A stretch of DNA of 64,000 nucleotides from assembly GCA_013397435.1 (NCBI GenBank), contig VZRG01001305.1, positions 131,193-195,192 of the forward strand. Reading direction: 5' to 3'. Positions 47,180 to 59,089 of this stretch are shown here, piece after piece. The position numbers and the translations under genes were made by a program. Every line of letters begins with the position of its first letter. The first letter of the stretch is position 1. Source of the DNA: Erythrocercus mccallii. Lineage: Eukaryota; Chordata; Aves; Passeriformes; Dicruridae. The notes below the pieces were generated by a model. It was not told the origin of the DNA, searched no databases, and saw nothing but the letters and a program-made list of their open reading frames with translations.

Positions 47180-48635
47180 AAGGTGGTGAGCTAGCATCTC
47201 TTACAAGCACAATTTTTGTCTTTCCTCCTTAAAAATCTACATGCAAAAGAAGAAAGTTAGCTATAACATTGATAAAGGAGGTCTGGTCCCAAGATGGAAT
47301 TTTTGGTCAGATTTAAAGTAAATCAAATATAACACCTCAGAAATAGCAGTCTTCAGCAAAGCCTAGAAGCCTCAGTGATTTCTTTCTACTTTGCTACCAG
47401 AAAGACAACTGGGGTAGAGAGGAGGAGCAGAGAAAGAGAGATTAAAACAGCTTTAATTTTAGGACTTGTCGCATCAAGAGATAGTATGTGACACCAAAAA
47501 TGAGTCCAATTAAAAACGTTTATAACTTAAAGTTGTTTAATTAGCACCTTCAGAAGTTTCATGATGTTTCCCCACCAACTTCCTCTCTCCTGATGTGCAT
47601 ATATGCAGTGGCAGCTGGTCCTGGAGAGGGAGGGTCAGGGCTGCTCCAACCATATCCCCAGCCTGGATTTTAGTCCTTTGAGGGCATATCAACCTTCTGG
47701 CAAAGCCTTGGTGATGCAGGGTCTGCAGAGGCTTCCAGAGGTGCTGGAGGATGCCCCTTCCACTGTCTCTGATCTTGCAAACAAACAAACGAGATGAGAC
47801 ATCCAACCTACCCCATCAGCCCGGGCTAAGAAACTTGCCCTGCAAGAGCACGTGCTTCTCTCCTGGAACCCCGTGCCGGTGCTGGCTCTCTCCTTTGAGC
47901 TGTGTTTTGCAGCAGTGCTCCAGTACTGATGGCAAGCACAAGGCTGGCCTCAGCTTTTGTGTCCTGCATGCAGCACCTGTGCCATGCTGGCCCACATATG
48001 GGAAAAGAGTAAGAAACCTTCCCTCCATCCTCTCATCTGTTGCACATCCTGAGAGTTAATGAGAGGTGCCTCATGAGGACTGCACATTTGCTTCCTGCTA
48101 GGAAACTCAACCCCATATGGGTCCCTCCCAGAGCCACTCCCTGTACCAGTGCCAGAGATGGTCCCACAGACGCAGACTGGGGACGGTCAGGGAAACAAAC
48201 CTTGCCCAGCTTCTGTGTTTTGGTTGCCATGGCAATATGCTCATCCCTGTTGGGGTCGTTTGGCGAGCACAGAGGTTCAGGAAATGACAAGGAGAAATGT
48301 GAGGTCATGGCACACTGTGACAGTCACAAGGTGGGGAGCCTGACTAAGCAAGAAGGTGAAGTAGGTTTCTTCTGGCCCTGTCCCTGTAGGAGCCACAGCC
48401 AGCCAGCCCCAGCATGGCTTTTGGTGGCAGGTTACCATGAGCCAGGGGCTGCTCAGCTGCTGCAGGGCAGAAGCACCATTTCTGGGACCTTGCACAGAAG
48501 AGTGACCACAAAAAAAACCTCATTTTAAATTTTTTTTTCTCCAAGTCTTTTACAGACGTAGGAGGAAGCAGGAATATAAGTTAGGGCATTTCACAGCACA
48601 CGAGATTTCCTCTGGCCTGGAGGAATAAAGTGGTA
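47180..48635. other. Unique non-coding DNA, no gene seen
   Basis: No recognisable gene. Overlapping frames at 47.8-48.5 kb on both strands reflect locally raised G+C. Confidence 0.55.
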
Positions 48636-48640
48636 ACTGA

Positions 48641-49025
48641 ATTTCACAGAATTGCAGAATGGTTTGGGTTGGAAGGGAACTTAAAGATCATTTAGTTCCA
48701 AACCTCTTGCAATGGGCAGGGACACCTTCAATTGGACCATGTTGCTCGAAGCCACATCCAACCTCATGTTGAACACTTCCAGGGATGGGGTATCTAGAGC
48801 TTCTCTGTGCAGTTTGTTCCAGTGCTTCACTACCCTCACAGTAAAGAATTCCTTCCTAATAGCCAATCTAACCCTGCCCTCTTTCAGTTTTAAATACTTA
48901 CCCATGTCCTATCACTACATGCCCTCGTAAAAAGTCCTCCAGCTCTCTTGTGGCCTCCCTTCAGGTACTGGAAGTCTGGAAGTTTCCCCCAGAGCCTTCA
49001 TGGAGTCCTGACTCTTCCTCAGCCA
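48641..49025 (-). mobile_element. CR1 LINE 3' end, antisense (ORF2 C-terminus plus 3' UTR)
   Basis: On the minus strand the copy ends at 48641 in the CR1 tail (CCAACCCAAACCATTCTGCAATTCTGTG). Upstream in element sense, an open frame at about 48905-48681 reads KEGRVRLAIRKEFFTVRV, KHWNKL and TPSLEVF, the conserved CR1 ORF2 C-terminus. The match continues to about 49025 in the segment corresponding to the 'LFSLEKRRLRGD' region. 5'-truncated, roughly 385 bp, no intact protein. It is well enough kept to be a bird-age insertion rather than an ancient one. Confidence 0.92.
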
Positions 49026-49029
49026 TAAT

Positions 49030-49425
49030 CACTAGCCCTTTTGTGGAGTTCATACAGAATATCATTTTTTGTTCACATCAATTTGGCAACAACACAGAAT
49101 TTGAAAAGGTACCATCTGAACTAGCACCTCATCTTGCTGACTTAACATTCATCTATAAGGGATGGAGACTATATAAAAGATGTTCATGCTGGATTAAACA
49201 GAGCACCTCACCTATTAGTCTCTTTGGGCCCTGTATATACATTGTGTCATGTGTATAAACTTGTGATCTTAGGTCCTAATAATAATAATAATTTACTTAT
49301 TCATTATAAATTTCTGTTTATAGGCTATACCTACAAGAGAAACAGTGCCAGGCCATTAGACATCAAAGGCTCCAAGTTGCAGGCAATCTCAAAAGAGAAG
49401 TCAACATGATTTTTCCAGGAGCTCA
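49030..49425. other. Non-coding DNA with a short (TAA)n repeat
   Basis: (TAA)5 lies at 49277-49292. No gene recognised between the CR1 and the MIR. Confidence 0.6.
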
Positions 49426-49429
49426 TTTC

Positions 49430-49540
49430 ACTGTAACAACAGTAATCCTGAATTTACATAGTGCCTTTGATCCAGACTGCCAAAGCACTTTGTTCTCTGA
49501 TGGAGAAACGACATACAAGTTAGGATTCAATTTGCTCATC
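49430..49540 (-). mobile_element. MIR-type SINE 3' portion, antisense
   Basis: The + strand reads TTTACATAGTGCCTTTGATC, then CAAAGCACTTTGTTCTC, then TGATGGAGAAACGACA. This is the reverse complement of the MIR 3' half (TAT(A/G)TAGCGCCTTTCATC, CTCAAAGCGCTTTAC, GATGGGGAAACTGAGG). Diverged and 5'-truncated. Confidence 0.6.
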
Positions 49541-49544
49541 ATCG

Positions 49545-51455
49545 GTGTGGACTGGGAGGGTCAGCCTTCAACAACCTTCAGCAGCTCAAACAGTTTATAC
49601 TCATAAAACCAAAGGGAAATTTTGAGTTTGGCAAAGGAAATGTATGGTATTCTTAGAGAGAATTTTGCTAAAATAAATTGAGCTAATGGTCCTACTAACA
49701 TGAAAGTCAAGGTTCACCTTGGAAATCATCTCTGTGGCAGTGTTGACCAGGGACAGTGAAGGCTTATGCTGACTTCTGACAACCAAGCCTAGGACTGTTC
49801 TGTAACCTTATCACTTTAGAGTTCCCCTACATTGTTACTCAGACATTAGTGAAAAATTAGCACAGCCTTGGTTCAGGGCAGGGATATTAACTAGGAAAAC
49901 TTGAGAGATAGGCACAAGCTGGTTCTCAGTGGAAAGCCAGCTTCACATCCTCAGTCAGTCACAGAAGAGAGGCTAGACACTCTGGCCTTACTGATGATCA
50001 TATCATGACCAAGACAATTCCTTTGATGGATCCTTCTGAAATATAAATTAACCACTTCTGATCTTGGGAAACAAGAGACATCCAGGTATTTTGGCTGACA
50101 TAGTCACAGAAGGTAAGGGCTCTATCAGTCTTATCAAATGGAACAGCACAAGAACAGTGCTGGTGTGCTGTCAGTCCCTTTTACCTGTGATTGAGCAGCC
50201 ACAGGTTGGAACACCTCAGGTGCACACCTGCATCTCCTCTGCTGGTACAGTGTCACCCAAGAGGAGCCCAGCTTGCATGCTGCAATTCTCTTTCACAGTA
50301 TGAATCATCAAACCACAGTTATGTGGCCTGACCAGGAGAGGTGTTTGTTTCATCCAAACTAAAATGCTGGTGAGAGGCACCTTATGTGTCCTGGTCCTGC
50401 CTCCCTGGCTCCAGCTTTGCTTGTAGTCCCCCTAAAGCCAAGTTCCTACGTGTACCACCCTTCCCTAGCTGCAAGGCTGAAGTCTTCACAGGCAACAAGG
50501 GAGCAGAGCAGTGGTGTCTATCCTTTGAGGAGAACAAACACTCCAAGCTAGATTCATTGGGGCAAAGTGAAGCAAGTGAAGCAAGGTCTCCCTCAGCTGT
50601 GCACTGCTGTGGATGTGGACCCTGGTTCTGCACCATGGCAGACTCCTAGAGCACACACTGCACCGAGAGAGCGAGCCGTGTGTTGTGACAGTGGCTTTCC
50701 TGAAGCATTTGGCCTTGAACCTCTGTAAACACCCTATACTTTGGGTTTAAAGCTGCATTGAAAAAAGCCCTTTGCTGCAAGATTCAAGACTTTACCAATC
50801 TGCAGGGTAAACAATGGCTTCTATTTTGCTGCAAACTGATGTTCTTTTCTGGAAGAGGTTAACTCCAAAATGATGCAAATAGTACTGTCAGCCCCTTTGA
50901 CTCTCCCTACTGACAATCTTATCATTCAGCTAAAATCCCTCTCCCACAAACCCACACTGCCTCTCAAAGAGCCAAGAGTGCTTGTTATCCCCTTCCCAGC
51001 TGCCAAAACCCTCCAGCTGCCTTGTAATTACCCCTGTAATGTGCTTCTGCATATCCAATACATAGATCTGCAGCACACTAAGAATTTAAGGACAACATAA
51101 AATAAAGAAACAACAAATGAAGGAGCTCAAGGGGTGCTGGAGCAACGACATTGTTAATTTTTCTGTTTACTTCACTGATAATAGCTATTTTTGATCCAAA
51201 ACTGCTGTACAATAAAGTAGCACACTTGAACAGAGCTGAATGTCAGGGATTCATTGCATAAGGTCAGGAGAAACCATTATGATCTTCAAGTGTAATCTAT
51301 TGCATAAGAGATCCACGGTACCAACCCAGTCATTTCTGAGGCTCGCCCACAATTTCTTTAGGATTTGCAGGTGCATCTGTCAGAATGTCACCTAGTTTTG
51401 GCATAAAGACTGAAAGGTCTGGATAGTTAACTAGGATACTAGGATGTTAGAAAAG
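49545..51455. other. Unique non-coding DNA, no gene seen
   Basis: No recognisable gene or repeat on either strand. Confidence 0.55.
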
Positions 51456-51461
51456 CCTTGC

Positions 51462-51483
51462 GGGGGGGTGGGGTGGGGCAGGG
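51462..51483 (+). other. Strong G-quadruplex-capable tract
   Basis: G7-T-G4-T-G4-CA-G3 on the + strand has loops of one, one and two bases, close to the most stable G-quadruplex pattern. It is followed at once by 70 bases of G/T-rich simple sequence. Confidence 0.75.
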
Positions 51484-51551
51484 TGATTGGTTTTGGGGGT
51501 TTGTTTGGTTTGGTTTGGTTGTTTTTTTTGTTTTGATTTGTTTGTTTGTTA
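51484..51551 (+). repeat. T/G-rich low-complexity repeat (TTGGT/TTTG units)
   Basis: Repeated TTTGG, TTGGTT and TTTG units almost devoid of A and C. Confidence 0.9.
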
Positions 51552-51559
51552 CCCTCATA

Positions 51560-52875
51560 TAAAAGTTAGACCCTCTTTTTCTCCTTTGCATCTGTTTTGC
51601 CTCTGCGTCTAGCAGATTGTACATTTTCCCTAAATGGAAGTCCCCATTCAGAAATCTATTTTCTACTGCAGCACTGTTATCAAGTTGCCTTATAATTTCT
51701 GAATTATGTGAAGTAGATCACTCTGTAGTCTCCCATCATGAAGGGAGTGCTTCGTGGCCCTTGTACATTCTCACATATTCCCTCTATGTGCTTTAATTTA
51801 GCCAAGCTCACCTTGCAGTGTAAGGGTCTTTGCATGAAGCCCTGTTCTCCCTCAAAAGTCATCAGAGTAGACACTCCATGTCCTGGGTACTTGACTGCCC
51901 TTGGCAGTGGTGTGCTCTCATCTCTAAAAGGAGAAGAAATGTCCATGTCACTCAGTGGTCTTGACCGTTCTCTAATTACTTTCCCCCGGCTCTTCTGGCG
52001 GCTGGGTCAGGGTGGCTGGGTGAATGGGGCAGCACCTTGCTGGCAGCAGATGAAGAAGACAGATTGCATGTGCGGGTCACAGCTCCTGCTTGCCCCCAGC
52101 TATTACTAATAGGCAGTGTGAGCCTTGCACTCCCAGCCAGCCAACATGCAGGGCCACCTGCCTGCCTGAATCACGCTGGCTTTTGCCAGTTATTCAAGAT
52201 ATTTCCCCTTCCACATCACTGTACAAAAGCACACCGAATGCATGCAGCTTCTAGTATATCTAGCAGCACATCAGGAGCAGGCTCTTTGCACGTATTTATT
52301 TTTGGCCCATCTGATCCTAGTGCCATGCACAGTGTGGAATGGGTGAAGGAATGTGCAAAGATGGCAATTAACTGCAGAACAAAAAGGTAAAGCAGCAACT
52401 GTTGGTGAGCCAACTGAGAAGGGTTTCCATTTGCCAAGCCTGTTCACCCAACCCTGCTTGTAATGCCATCTGGCAAACCAATATTTTATCAAACCTGAAA
52501 GTGCAGAATGAGCCCCATGGACATAGTGGGAAATGAGCCTCCATTCTTAGAGTTCCATGGATAAACACCAAGCAGCAAGTAGGTATCGCTGATTCAGCAG
52601 CCTTTTCTGGGTTGTGCTCATTCTGCTACAGGACAGCATTAGAAGAGGCTGAGATATTTTGTTTTCATAGCTTTTTAACCTTTTCCTTCCCAAAACAGTG
52701 TTTGTATTTATTTTGGCACCTTGAATGTTCTGAAGAGAGGATCAATTTGAATTTGCTTAAGCATTTTTCCCCCTTAATCCCATTAAGTCAGTCTCTAATT
52801 CTTTTCAGGGCTCCCTTCTGTGGAGCTATTTCCTCTTGGAATCATTTACTTTCTGTGGATTGGGGGAATTAATGA
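51560..52875. other. Unique non-coding DNA, no gene seen
   Basis: Short frames only, no domain or repeat recognised. Confidence 0.55.
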
Positions 52876-52884
52876 GGCAGATGC

Positions 52885-52985
52885 TGCTTTCATTCTCATC
52901 ACTGTAAGCCCAAAACAACTTCAGCAGTTTGCTGGCACAGGTCCAGGTTTTACTGGTGTAAATGAGGTCAGAATTTGGCTCACTG
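52885..52985 (+). repeat. Possible remnant of an amniote 'TTTACACTGGTGTAAAT' repeat
   Basis: TTTTACTGGTGTAAATGAG followed by GTCAGAATTTGGCTC resembles the end of a dispersed repeat common in turtles, crocodilians and birds, which typically ends in a similar GTGTAAATGAGAGCAGAATTTGGCCC. I cannot name the family with confidence. The inverted partner is not visible. Confidence 0.35.
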
Positions 52986-53599
52986 TGCTTACTTTTGCTA
53001 AGAGATAAGGAGGTTACTGAAAACAAGAAGTCTTGTGCAGTTTGGGAAAGTCCAGTTGGAAGTGGGTGAAGCTCATAATTTCATTGAAAGTCTGAGTTTC
53101 TGCATTTCCCCACTGAGAGGCTGTGCTGAGCACCACAGATACTCAGGCAACACAGCACACTGGTAAGCAACCACTCAGGGAAATGACAAACATTCCAGAA
53201 TGTCAGAATTGTCTACAGGAGCAAATTGCAATGGCACAAACCTAAGTCACATTGAGGTAAAACTGAATGTTAAGAAATATAGAGAAAGATCAGCTGGCTG
53301 TGTCGGTCAGTGTTCAGGGTTCTCACAGGGAAGGAAGAAGCAAACAGAAAAACTGAGATACATGCAGACAGCTCAGGGCTGACATCAAAGGTCAGCTTGT
53401 GCTGTGGTGGGTGAAATCGAGAGAGACATAAAGGAAACTGGCACAGGACAGGAAGGTGAGCAAGGAGGCCATAGATTGGTGGTCAGAGGAAGGCTGAGGA
53501 AAGCATTGGTCTGATGGCTTTGCAGCAGCACCCCACACAAGGGTCAGCCAGGCTGGGACCCTCCATGAACCCTCAGCAGCAGCACAGGGGAGCTGGGCT

Positions 53600-54745
53600 C
53601 CCCGCAGAGCAGCACCCTGCCTGGCTACAGAAAGGGGAAACAAGAGGAGTGAGGCAGCTAGGGCCAGTCAGCTCTGTTTCGGTTCCTGGAAATGCACTGG
53701 AACAAATAATTAAACAAATTAATCATCAGCACCTAGGAAACAACCAGGAGAAGAGGAACAGCCAGTGCTGATTCGCCAGGAGCAAATCATGTCAAATCAG
53801 CCTAATTTAATCCTGCAACAGGTCTTGCGGATAGAGACAAAGATACTTCTTGTATCTTGATTTTGGTACATCTCTGGTACCATCTCATTTCATGTTACAA
53901 GAGGTAAATTTAAGGAAACATGCCCTAGAGAAATTACCTTAAGTAAGGAGTGCAAAACAAGCTGGAAAAAACGTGCTCAGAAAGAAAATATCTTTGTAAA
54001 AATACAAGAAAGGGTTGAACAGAGGGTTCAACAGAGGTCCAGCCACTGGATTGTGAGATAGTGGGCATCCTTATCAGATATGCAGATTACACCAAGATGA
54101 GAGGATTAGAATCAGAAATCATCCTGGCATGTTAGAGAAAAGGTCTGAAAACAAAGGAGAGAAGCAAAGTTGTGCACAGAGGTAGGTATATTTGGCTGCA
54201 CAGAGACAAAAAGAGAGACAGATGATTAGGCAGGTGTGGAGCAGTGCAGCAATGCAGGAACCTGAAAAGAATAAAAAGTGCCATTTGTCATACACAAGGC
54301 AGTCACCGTATCAGTGCATTCAGAGAAAAGTTCTGCCTGTAAAATACACAGCTGTGCCCTCAGTTTTACCCAGTGCTGCTACAATACTTGTTCAGTTCAG
54401 GAAAGTCTGGAAGGAAGTGGAATGAGCGGTCTAGAAAAGAGGAATTGGGCAGAAACACTTACTCATAGGGATTGTTTCCTCCAGAAAGAAGGAAACCAGG
54501 GGAGAGACAATACTATTTCCAGAGAAGGAGGGAATAAACATCCTCCAGACAGTTCTCTATATCCATTGTGAGTGTGGTAAGAAACAAAGTGCCTGGATTG
54601 CAGTGAGAGAGGTTAAAGTTAGATGCTTGGCAAAGGGGAAGGCTAAGCAACACTAAACCCACCTGCCTGGCAAGGATATAAAACCTGTATCCTTGCCTAT
54701 GTCTAAAAGCAGGCTGGAAGCTTCTGGAATATTTCTGCAATCAGC
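53600..54745 (+). mobile_element. Decayed CR1 LINE fragment (RT region to near the 3' end)
   Basis: Translated pieces follow CR1 ORF2 order. QKGETRGVRQLGPVSSVSVP at about 53617-53690 corresponds to KKGKK...NYRPVSLTSVP. FGTSLVPSHFMLQEVNLRKH near 53865-53925 corresponds to the DFSKAFDTV.H..LL.KL block. RYADYTKMRG near 54076 corresponds to the RT catalytic FADDTKLGG motif, with the second Asp changed to Tyr. The C-terminal end near 54700 retains the LKAGWKL-like segment. Frameshifts and stops throughout; dead. Confidence 0.8.
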
Positions 54746-54839
54746 CTCTTGAGGTCCTTTCTAGCAATGTTTTTCTCCAATTTTGTGATGAATGGTGTTA
54801 AATGAATATAAATTACCTCACATGGGGACACTGACGTTC

Positions 54840-55500
54840 AGGCTTGGTGATGAATAGTGATTAGCGACAAAACTGTCAGCTTGTGGGGAGGCATCCAGTA
54901 GGGTTATTACTAGAAACTGGTGTTAACTCCAGTTTTATTTACCATCTTCATTAATGATCTAGAAAAAGCATTAGACAGTATGTTTATTAAAACTGCAACT
55001 GATACTACAGTGGGGAGGAGATGCAATCACCAGGCAGGAGTGGAAAATAACACAAAAGGACAAAAAAGATATGTGGCATGGGGAGAAAATGACCTAGCTC
55101 AAAGAACACACAGAATACTATGTCTAGGAAAAAAGTAGTCCAAAGTTAAGACACTCTATGGGAGAAGGAGACCTAAATGCAGTGAAACACTTTGCAGGGT
55201 TAGCATACAGGAAATTGAACAGGATTTTACAATTTGTCAAGTCAACAGAAGAAGTCTCAGTGTGGCTTTGGGCTGCATGACATACCCCAGGGTAGAGAGA
55301 TAAGCAACTGTCTGATCGCGGTTGTGCAAGCTTTCTTTCTGGGTGCCTCCTGACCAGTGTGGCTGCCAGGCTGCAGAAGAGGCTGGGAAAACCAACAAAA
55401 ATAATTGAAAGCTGAGAATATTGGCTCATGGAGAAAGAGTTATATAGGTACTCTGTGGCAAAGCAACACTGGATTCACGCTTCGGAGGTGTAGATAAGTA
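54840..55500 (+). mobile_element. Second CR1 LINE fragment (RT palm region), head to tail with the first
   Basis: An open frame at 54920-55138 starts with TPVLFTIFINDLEKALDSMF, the conserved CR1 GPVLFNIFINDL segment. It is followed by ATDTTVG where ADDTKLG would be expected, so the second catalytic Asp is lost. The GGIQ-stop-GYY just before matches the SGVPQGSVL turn. It repeats a domain already present in the copy ending near 54745, so it is a separate insertion or a duplicated piece. The 3' end beyond about 55140 is weak. Confidence 0.75.
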
Positions 55501-55509
55501 TGTCAGAAA

Positions 55510-56015
55510 AGGTGCCCTTTTTACCAGGCATAATTATGACAGGGAAATTGGGCATTGTATCGATATGAGATATGTTATACTAGCATTGCACATTTTGGTT
55601 GGCCACCAAGCACTTTCAGTGACACAGTGGCCTCCTGGGTCTCGTTCACTGCTGGCTGGCAGGGTCCAGGCTAGCACTGAGCTGTGCAAGAGCTGAGGCA
55701 TCACCCCAGCACCTGCCTGTGGAGGAGACTCCTGGGAAGGGCTGTTGCTGCCAGGCACTTGCCAAGAAAAGGATGACATGCCCACTTTGTGTGACCAGAG
55801 CCACACTGACATTCATTGATAACACAGTTGCATAAGCAAATCAACACGATGAGCCATGTCGATTGGAGGGGGAGAAATCTGTGCTGCTCAGGGGGACAAA
55901 TCAATAGAGAAAAAGATGCTATTTTCAGGTTTCTACAGAGGTATTACTAACAGAAAGAAAGCACAGATATAAAACTACTCAACAGAGTCCTTTAGAGAGA
56001 AGATAAAGGTAAATG
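55510..56015. other. Non-coding DNA, no gene seen
   Basis: The CR1 match fades out here. Nothing else recognised. Confidence 0.5.
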
Positions 56016-56020
56016 CTTTT

Positions 56021-56884
56021 CTAACTTGTGATTTTGAGCCTTTTCACTCTTTGTCCAGCTGGCTTTTGAGATGGAGGTCTAAGAGAGCGGTGGTGTGTTT
56101 GTCCCAGCTGATACTGGAGCGCACAGGCTTTGAACAATAAGGCTTTGTTCTTTTGCCAAATACAGCAATGCCTCTGCTGTTGCTTGGAGAAAAAAAGGAA
56201 CAAACACATTAGGAAGTCACCGAAAATGAAATGATGGCTCACTTCAAGGCGTTCAGTAGCACACTGCAGAGATGAATGAGCTCTGCATGGCATGTGAGTC
56301 CATGAGGAGAGATCTTCAGAAAGACACCCCTTAGTTCCCACCACACTTGCAATATGGCAGAGGAGATGACCTTCAGATAGATCCCCAGGATCAAGAGGCC
56401 CCTGAAAGGCTTTGCAGGAGCACCTTGTTGCCCACAGCTTTTGCGGGGATTGTGGGCATTGCCAGCAGAGCATTTTGTGAGGGTGTACTTTGCCTTTGAG
56501 GAGCAGTCCCCACAAAGCACATCTGGTAGCTCTTTCCAGCAGAGGACTTGAAACGAGACTCAGCAGTGTGGCTGACAGGCCAACACTGCCAGCTGCGGGA
56601 CCACAGCAAGCTGCAGGGCCATCAAAGCCTGCAGCTTGCCAAGTGCACTGGGCTTGCACAGCCCAGTGCCACCAGCAACAGGGACAGAGCAGGTGGGAAA
56701 CAAATTCACAAAGAAACTCAAGGGGAAAATAGGAAGGTGGAGCAAGCACAGCCGTCCAGAAGAATAAATTCACTGAACATACATTCTTGATTTTAATGGG
56801 GCCTCTAATAGCAGGGTGAGCCCAGCAGAGTTGGTTATCTTCCAGAAAATGCTCCCAGAAAATGTGGAACTCTGGCAAAGCCAT
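56021..56884 (-). other. Longest ORF of the window (287 codons from ATG), coding status doubtful
   Basis: On the minus strand an ATG at 56884 with a purine at -3 and G at +4 opens 287 codons; a further GTG lies three codons upstream. The product is rich in Cys, Trp and Leu, with a hydrophobic stretch around residues 30-70, and ends in a basic tail (PSQKPAGQRVKRLKITS). I recognise no domain. Overlapping frames of 60-93 codons on both strands suggest local stop depletion. No TATA box, splice site or poly-A signal is clearly placed. It might be a lineage-specific gene or a decayed retroelement frame; chance remains likely. Confidence 0.15.
56645..56669. repeat. Perfect 10-bp inverted repeat (hairpin)
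   Basis: GCACTGGGCT and AGCCCAGTGC flank the five-base loop TGCAC. It lies inside the long minus-strand ORF. Confidence 0.7.
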
Positions 56885-57164
56885 TCCTTTCACTTGCTTG
56901 ACGATGGGAACCGAGGGACCCCCAGTACAAACACAACCAACATAAAGCTGAGCAGATGTTACCTTGAACTTGTCCTCAACCCATGAGGGAGAATTAAGTG
57001 ATATGAAAGCACTGGAGCAGCCCAGGTGGGAAAGATTACTTCACTTGGGTATGAGCTCTTATTGGAGTTAGGGGAAAGAGCTTATAGTTTTGTGTTATAT
57101 GCTGGGACCAGTTACACTGAAAAATGCAGAATACAGCGAAGAAGGGGTTTGGGGAATGAGAAGA

Positions 57165-57200
57165 GTGTAAAACTACATGGCTGTGTAAAACTACATGGCC
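57165..57200 (+). repeat. 18-bp tandem duplication
   Basis: GTGTAAAACTACATGGCT is followed directly by GTGTAAAACTACATGGCC, 17 of 18 identical. A recent replication-slippage duplication. A GA-rich run follows at 57206-57245. Confidence 0.9.
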
Positions 57201-57249
57201 CAGAAGAGAAGAGAGAGAGGCAGAGAGGCAGAAAGACAGGAAGAAAACA

Positions 57250-59085
57250 AGGATAAAGTTGTGCAGAGTGTCTTAATACAGGATCCAGACAACTTTCACA
57301 TGAGCTCATCCAAACGCATCTCAGGCCAGGCCAGGCTTCTCAGGCCAGAAAATGTACAACAATCACCCTGTGCCTGTGCTTGCAAGCGCTGGGAACAGCA
57401 AGAACAAAGGGTGGGTTCTTCAGCTGTCTAATTCTCCTCCTTATTTTGCAGAATTTTCACATGCTGAAATAGCAAATGATGTATGAAATGAAAAATTACT
57501 CCCCAACCAATGCATATAGATGATGCAGACAGTTTTTGGCCATTACTTCCTTGCAGTAATATTTATCTGCATTAATGCCTTATTCAGAGGTAGCTGGAAA
57601 TACCCAGAATGTGAGAGTAAGGGGATCGGAAGAGAGATCAGGGAGAGAGGCAAAGCAGCAAGGCAGGCACTTAAGGAGGCAGATATAAAGCCTTTCCTGA
57701 ATAAATCACCAGCTCAGTTCTGACCCAGGTTATTAGCAACCACAAGGCAATATTCTAGGTCCCAATGCTATCTGTAGTTATCTGTAAAGAGCAAATTCAT
57801 TTAGTGGGCTTCAGAGGAGTCATTGCCATTTGGAGATTACTTCGAGACCGATGAGGATCATGCTGGTGGTCCCAGGCCAGCAACAGGCAGGGAGGTGTTT
57901 TCCTGGTGAGAGAAGCCCTCCCCAGCTGGCATGGCAATGGGGTGTGGGAGCCAGCTCAGCCATGAATGGGGACAGAAGCTGGGGGGTTCTTCCTGTGACA
58001 AGCCCAGGCAGAGGCACGTGGCCAGGGCTTGCACCAAGGGGAACCATGGGCAGCCCCAGCTCCCTAGTTTGTAATCTCCATGCAAAGGATTGAGTCCCAT
58101 AAGGTGGTGGCCAAGCACAGCATCGGTGTTTAGCAGACAGCATTTAGCATCGCTGACTCACTGATGTTTGCATGTAGGATTACATTTGGATATGCCTTCC
58201 TAAAACTAGGAGGGAGGAGGAGCACCCAGCTCTTATGTTGCACCTCTTGCAAGCGCTCCTATCTTTGCACAGGAGTTTCACACAGCAGGATGGACCCAAG
58301 AGAAAAAGTCAGTAGAAAAACCAAAAAATATGCACTCAGTCAAAGACACAGTTGGGCTCAATGTTGGCAAAAAAAGGCTATGGAAGAGCTCAGCACAAAT
58401 GATAAGGTAAGAGCAAAATACCTTACACTTTAACAGCTGGAAACCAAGGGATCATAGAATCCTACGAGATGCATTTGGGGTGTTCCCTTTGCCTCCCATT
58501 ACTCCCATTTTAACTCCCCATGACCAGAAAAAAAGCAAGTGGGAAATACCGATAACTACTTTTGTCCTCCTAAAACTTCTTTGGCTTTGACTTAACGTTT
58601 CAGTCTGAGTCTGACTTGACCTTCAGATAACATGGAGTCAAGAGAAATTGCAAATATTCATCCAAGGACAGGTTTTGGATCTCTGCCTAGTGTCTGAAGG
58701 CACTCTGTGTTGTCTCTGAGTGATAACACATTTACAGGACACCAAAATATATTCCAAGATAACACTAAATATGTGATCCACAGAAATTTAGCTATGAAAA
58801 ATGTTGATGGGAAGGTCTGGAGAACTAATCTATTGGAAGTATTGGCTAGCTTGGTGGTATTCACTAGCATGCAAGTCTGGGATGATGCTGCTGAATCTGG
58901 AGTTACCCCTCCCATGCTGCTGTTAACCTGAGAGACCTCACTGACCTTCTGGCTACCTTGTGGTCAGTCCCAGAGCCCTTTAGGAATTCCTTTGGCTGAT
59001 GCTTTGACGTATGCTATTGGTGGACAGGAATATCTGCTATTTAATAAAGAAATGTAACTGTAGGGGAACCTCAGGTAAAGATCTT
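57250..59085. other. Unique non-coding DNA, no gene seen
   Basis: Short frames only. ATCATAGAATCCTA at about 58451-58464 recalls a reversed CR1 tail but does not continue. Confidence 0.5.
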
Positions 59086-59089
59086 GCCT

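Noticed and set aside
58451..58464. ATCATAGAATCCTA resembling a reversed CR1 3' tail
   Set aside because: The sequence that should follow in CR1 (the GGTTTGGGTTGGAAGGGACC region) is absent.
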